Shown piece after piece: positions 58,960-64,000 of a DNA stretch of 64,000 bases. The stretch is taken from contig OZ010580.1 in NCBI GenBank assembly GCA_963932145.1, positions 40,093,555 to 40,157,554 of the forward strand. Direction: 5' to 3'. The DNA is from Acanthosepion lycidas (lineage: Eukaryota > Mollusca > Cephalopoda > Sepiida > Sepiidae). The position numbers and the translations under genes are program-made. How positions within the stretch are numbered: the first letter of the stretch is position 1; each line of letters begins with the position of its first letter. A model generated the notes under the pieces. The model did not search any database. It worked only from the letters and a program-made list of their open reading frames with translations, and was not told the origin of the DNA.

Positions 58960-61900
58960 TGACTGTTTTTATTGCAGTGTGTTGATGGACAGGTGTCCCT
59001 GATTTTACTTATTTATTATTGTTCAATTTTTATTCTGTCTTAATTGTTTAACAGTTAAAAAGTATTTGATTTAAAAATGTTTTGATTTTTGTGCAGACAA
59101 AGTTCTAAAAAATCGTTAGTAATATTTTTACTTTTTAAAAAGGTTAGAAATGAAATAATTTGACTTTTTTCGCGAACATCCCTACAAAAACTTTGTTTTT
59201 TGTTTGTTTTTTTAGTTTTTTTTTTTTTAGATTAAACTTTTTTTTTAATAAGTAAATAAGCTTTTAAACTTTTCGTTCTATCATATTCTCCCTGATTAAC
59301 TTTTTTTTTTTTTTCGTTATAAAAAAAAAAAGCATGAATTGGTGATACTACAAAAATTCTCTTTTGTCGGGCTTAAAAAAATCATTGAAAGTTTGTAAGC
59401 ATTCATTGAACTGCACTACCTTATCGATCGGAATATTGAGACTAAAATGCGAGTTTGATAGCCATGCAAAAATTGCACATATTCCCTCTTTGGAACGCCT
59501 CAGGTGCCAGGGAATGTCTCTTGCCCGCACTCGAAAGAGAGAATACCTGGGTGACACCGCCTGAAGACTCCAGCACGTAATACTGATTTTTATTTTTTAA
59601 ATACCTGGCTTGGCCTGATTTAAATTTTTTTTAAGTATGTGTTATGTGCTTTCTCTTTTAGTTTTAAGTTTTACTTTTAATGTGACAATATATACAACAT
59701 TTTTAATAAAATAAACTAGGCTTTTCTTAGTTAAAGTTTTGTTTTTTGAAAATAAACAAGAAATAAATGATTTTTTTTTTTAATAATCTAAGTTCAGCAT
59801 TCTTCCCAGAGTAGGAGGTAAATTTTTGCTTATATTTAAAAAAATTATGCTTATTTTCGTTTTTTGTCTCCTTACATCAAGTAACAACTTTCAGAAAAAA
59901 TTGCAGCTTCCTCAAAGGTTCAAAAAAACATATTTTTGTTAAGCTATTGTTTTTCTCGGCATTATTTTTTTTAGCTTTAAATCTTTTTAAGAAATTTATG
60001 CATACAGAATTAAATTAAATAACAGTAGGCGTTTAAGTTTGTTATCGCTTCAATTTTTCAGTATATCACACACTGAATTACCTCCCTTTCATTTCCCTTC
60101 ATTTTTTTGAACTAACCTCACATTCTGAGTCCTCAATTGTATTTTCAACTCGTACACATTCATCTGAATTTGTTTATTGACATATTGTAGGCATCACCAA
60201 AATGCGTGCACATTTTCGATAATCAATAATTTATTATTATTATTAAAAAATTTTCAGTACTTCATTAATGAATGCAATTTATATTGAATCGGACCTTAAA
60301 TAGGTCATTATTTAAGAAAACTTTGGAAATATTTTTGATCAGTTTCACCTTCCTACTTCAATCATATGTACTTTTAATTTTTTTGTTACATAGAGAAAAA
60401 AAACCTGAAGATGATATTTCACTGAAATATCATAATTTCAGTAAAAAAAAAAAAAAAAAAAAAATGAAATATCAATTCAATAACTATACAGAAAATTCGT
60501 CCCGAACTTTACCAAAATAATTTTTGTCGAAAAATGAAAATTTATTGATTGGTATTTGGCATTTTTTTATTTTTAAAAGTAAAACATTTCAGATTTGACT
60601 AGAAAAGAAAATCTGCATTCGATCCTTTTAAAAAATTACTTGTAATTTTTCAGTGCAATTTTTAAATTTAAATAATAATACTAAGTTGCTAATTCGCAAA
60701 TCAATGGTCAACTGAACTTGATTTGTTTCAATAAATTTACCTACTTTATGGTGATTTCTTTCCTTTTTTTTGTCCTTCAATGATAATGTTATTGTTAAGC
60801 TTATCAGACATTATGAAAGGAACTTAAAATAAATAGACAAAACTTGAAATTTTATGAATTAGGAAGTAAAGACAAACGCAAATTGTAATGCTATTTTCCA
60901 CTGAGAACATTAAGATTTTTTTTCATTTTTGCAACTGTTTGATTTTTTATTTTTTCTTTGTATGGAAGTTCAAAAATGAAATAAAATAAATCAATAATTC
61001 TGTGACTACTCTACTGCAATCAACACTTTCAAATTTTAAATTTAAAAACAGAAAAAATGAATAGAACATCATTGCATTGGGTGCAATTGTTAAATATTTT
61101 AATTTAATATCAACCCTCTAAGAAAAAAAACGTAACAAAAATAAAAGCAATGAATTGAACTCAAAAGTATCATTTAAATAGTTTTTATCATTATTTTAAT
61201 TTCTTTTTAATACTATTGTAGCATAAAAATAAAAATTATGGAATTTCATAAAAAAGCCTATAGAATAATATTATATTCTTAATTTTATTGGTTATCTATG
61301 GCTAAAGATAATTTAAGTTTGATACCAATTTCGAAATTGTAGTGGTTTTGGTCATTTGTACATATTTGAATTTTACGTGAGCTTTGGTGTGACAGTAGAA
61401 GACTACTCATAATAATGCACCTATAAAAGAGTGGAAAGTTTGGTGGTTACCATTTATTTAATGGTATTGACGGCCCAAATCAATCCATACAATTTTTTAT
61501 CTACGAATATGTTAAAGCAAAATGAAAAAACAAGATATATTTGTGATAAAAGACAAAACTAAAAGGCAAGTATTTGAATAAGTAAATTTCAATATATTTT
61601 TGTAATTAAAATATTTTACAAAAATATAGTGGATTTTTTTTTAGGTGAAATCTTGTTAGTTTAATTTATGTTGAACTCAAATTTGGTGAAAGATTAAATT
61701 TTGTTAATGAGTTCTGATTTGAAAGGATGTTTGTTAGAATCTGTTATTGAAGATTCTGTAAATTAATTACAAGAGAAAAATTTACATTTAAGAATTTACT
61801 GTTCATGTAAGTAGTAAATGTTTGCAAAGTTGAATGCAATTTTGTGATCAAAGAAGTTATCTACCTTTTGATTGTTTTGCATAATACAATGTTCTTAGAT

Positions 61901-64000
61901 ATTAAAGTAAAGTTGATTTGTTAGCAGAAATTTGTTTAACTTCTGCGTAAGGAATTTGGTGAGTGAATGGGAATAGAGTTCACTGGTGTGTTTTGATAAG
62001 TGAATGGGAATATTGTTAAGTTGTATAATGTTCGTATGAGTGGGGAAAAACTTAAGATTGTGTGACGTGAAGTTTAGTTGCAATTCATTTGATGTCACAA
62101 TGCTCACTGGCGAGTGTGAGTGAGTTTCAGCTTGTATATTTATTAACCAATGAGGGCTTGAGATTTTTTTTGAAAGTTTTCTGTGATCCACTTTTTTTCA
62201 CAGATTTAACCAAACTATTTTTAGGTATTGTGATAATGTAGAATTTGGGCTCTACAAGCTCATGTACTACTTTGTATAAATAAATGTTATTTTTAAGCAA
62301 AAAGTAAAAACATTTTACAAAATCCATTTAATTAATCCTTAAAATGACTAATTTATATACCAAATCTCCAGGGCAAATATTAAATTTTTAAGAGATTATT
62401 AAAATTGTTTATATTTTTTGTCTATAGTAGAGGTTAGAAATAAACACCAAGACAGTCGATCACCAAATGGCAAAAAATGGTTACTGTATGGAGGATTATG
62501 CATTCTTCCAGTTAATAAATTTATGCTCAACTAATTGATCATATTCCTACCAACAATAAAAAACATGTTTAGTGATATCTTTGAAGAGTATTTAAGCAAA
62601 GTTTCTAGACAGAAGAAAGATAGCCGGCAACAGTTTCATTGACCTCACTTAGCTTAAAAGAAATTACCTTACTCATTCACCCCCACCACCCATCTTCCTC
62701 AACAAGTTATATGACACTTACTCTTTCCTCCTCACTTTCTTCCTTGCCTCTTCTTTCTCACACAAAGAAATCAAAATGATATTTTGTTTTCATCTTAACA
62801 AACAACTACAAACAAGGACTGTAAGAACTTTAATACTCATACAAAGAAAAATTTAGTTGTAAAAACACAAATAAAAATATCTTATATTTTTATATTTAAA
62901 CGCATTTTTCTTTGGTGTACAGTATATAAAGTATGATACATTAGCATGTGCGTGATAAAGTAACTGTGAGAAATTTGTTATTTTGATTAATATATCTATT
63001 AAGTATATATTTATTTATGCCTTATATACATGTTTAAAATATTTACATTACAATCATAACTAATGGTAGTTACTATAGTTGTTTTATAACTTAAAAATAA
63101 TACTTTCCCATCTACAGACAATCAGCTTTAATGGACTTCCACTCCCATTAGTCTATTGATGAGAGGTTTGTCTGTACATGAATTCAAAAAGAGTAAAAAA
63201 TAGTCTTTAATTGATCTAAAGTCTTTTAGTAATTGGTACACAGAAAAAAAGTGCAGTTTAGAAAAGACTTTGATCATCAGCGAAGATTCACTGACTGTCC
63301 AAGCTGTTGTTGTTGGAGATGATTCATTTGAAGTACCGATACATTTCTTTCAATATGCACAAAAGAGAAAGAAAAAGCTATGTAGCCATTCTTGTGTTTG
63401 AATGGCTTGGAAATTTTTGCATCTCTGCTGCTGAAAATCAAAATTTGTAGGTTTTTGTAAGAAATTTTCCCAAAAGTAGTCTTGAGAAAAATAGGGTTTT
63501 AGTTTTCTCTTGTTGGTCATATATTTCACATGTTGATATTAATTCCTGACTGATAGACAATTTAATTTAAACTATGTGTGTTGTAGAATCTTTTTGGTAT
63601 GATATAAATATTGTCTATTATTGGGTAGAAAATAAATTCTGGGCATATTTTAATATTGTGTTGCAAATAAGGTTTATTTCCTCAAATTTAATGATGTAAA
63701 ACTTAAAATGTTAATTGACATAGGTGGTCTGATTCAGTATATCACATGTCCAATTACATTTGATTGTATTAATATGTATTTATTAATATGTATTTATTAA
63801 TATGTATTTATTAATATGTATTTATGAAAATTCAAGATTGCAGTGTTACTATTTCAGAATAGAACAGAAATTGATATTTCATTATAAAGTGAAAAGAAAA
63901 GAAGAAAACATTTACTTCCTCTTTTAGGCAATTGCTTATTCAATTAGAATTTTATATTATAATGAAGTAAGTGTGCAACTATGATGTTCAGGGTTAGCTG
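58960..64000. other. sequence upstream of FBXO9: no supported gene
   Basis: AT-rich, short ORFs only. A Met-initiated 69-residue minus-strand frame at 59348-59557 lies in a locally less AT-rich block, and a 98-residue minus-strand frame lies at 61895-62191. Neither has a convincing family, conserved splice context or repeat partner in the window. Confidence 0.45.
63767..63826. repeat. 14-bp tandem repeat, ~4 units
   Basis: aatatgtatttatt repeated without change, with units starting at 63771, 63785, 63799 and 63813. Confidence 0.95.

Larger units (their letters stand above)
58780..58960 (-). promoter_or_regulatory. putative FBXO9 promoter region
   Basis: A locally GC/CpG-enriched island in very AT-rich surroundings lies over the proposed first exon. 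It contains a YY1-type motif (AAAATGGCAGC on the minus strand, about 58887-58897), common at TATA-less housekeeping promoters. No TATA box was identified. The call rests on composition, this motif and the adjacent ATG/donor, so it is tentative. Confidence 0.4.

Noticed and set aside
59480..59580. 5S or snRNA-like gene suggested by short GC-rich strings
   Set aside because: Landmarks are in the wrong order for 5S and I found no match to U1, U2, U4 or U5 in either orientation.

Overview
This is eukaryotic (metazoan) DNA: AT-rich, with no bacterial-style gene density, short exons with consensus splice sites, kilobase-scale introns, many microsatellites and many kinds of transposable element. The repeat mix (tRNA- and 5S-derived SINEs, Penelope-like elements, a Helitron, mariner MITEs, 5'-truncated LINEs) and the large intron sizes suggest a mollusc, most likely a cephalopod such as an octopus. 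That species call is inference. What the sequence shows directly is one conserved animal gene plus repeats.

One gene spans almost the whole window on the minus strand: the orthologue of F-box only protein 9 (FBXO9), a substrate-recognition subunit of SCF ubiquitin ligases. I could join ten coding exons (381-496, 4504-4617, 7497-7585, 10177-10238, 12762-12863, 14938-15034, 17108-17141, 19989-20069, 20915-20972, 26843-27127) into one reading frame of 346 codons. Phases agree at every junction and the protein aligns co-linearly with FBXO9. A probable first exon ending exactly in an ATG lies at about 58793-58900. The C-terminal ~100 residues lie beyond the left edge. All introns are GT-AG except the one after 26843, which appears to be GC-AG.

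By region: 1-27 kb holds the compact exons, with introns carrying SINEs, hairpins, a seven-unit 130-bp tandem repeat touching exon 4, a Penelope-like endonuclease fragment and two copies of a MADE1-like mariner MITE. 27-58.8 kb is the ~31.7-kb first intron, a transposon reservoir: a ~1.6-kb foldback made of Penelope-like sequence with hammerhead-ribozyme-like motifs, 5S-tRNA composite SINEs, a hAT relic, a complete-looking non-autonomous Helitron, a 474-bp pure purine tract, a third MADE1-like MITE, another mariner-type MITE, LINE 3' ends and a repeated AT-rich family. 58.8-64 kb is the promoter side and upstream sequence, with no gene I could support.

Most open reading frames here are chance or repeat-derived. 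The most interesting non-genic signal is a dispersed, microsatellite-linked repeat family carrying a hammerhead-like core. Between two copies, stems II and III change in a compensatory way, and one copy sits beside Penelope-like endonuclease coding sequence.
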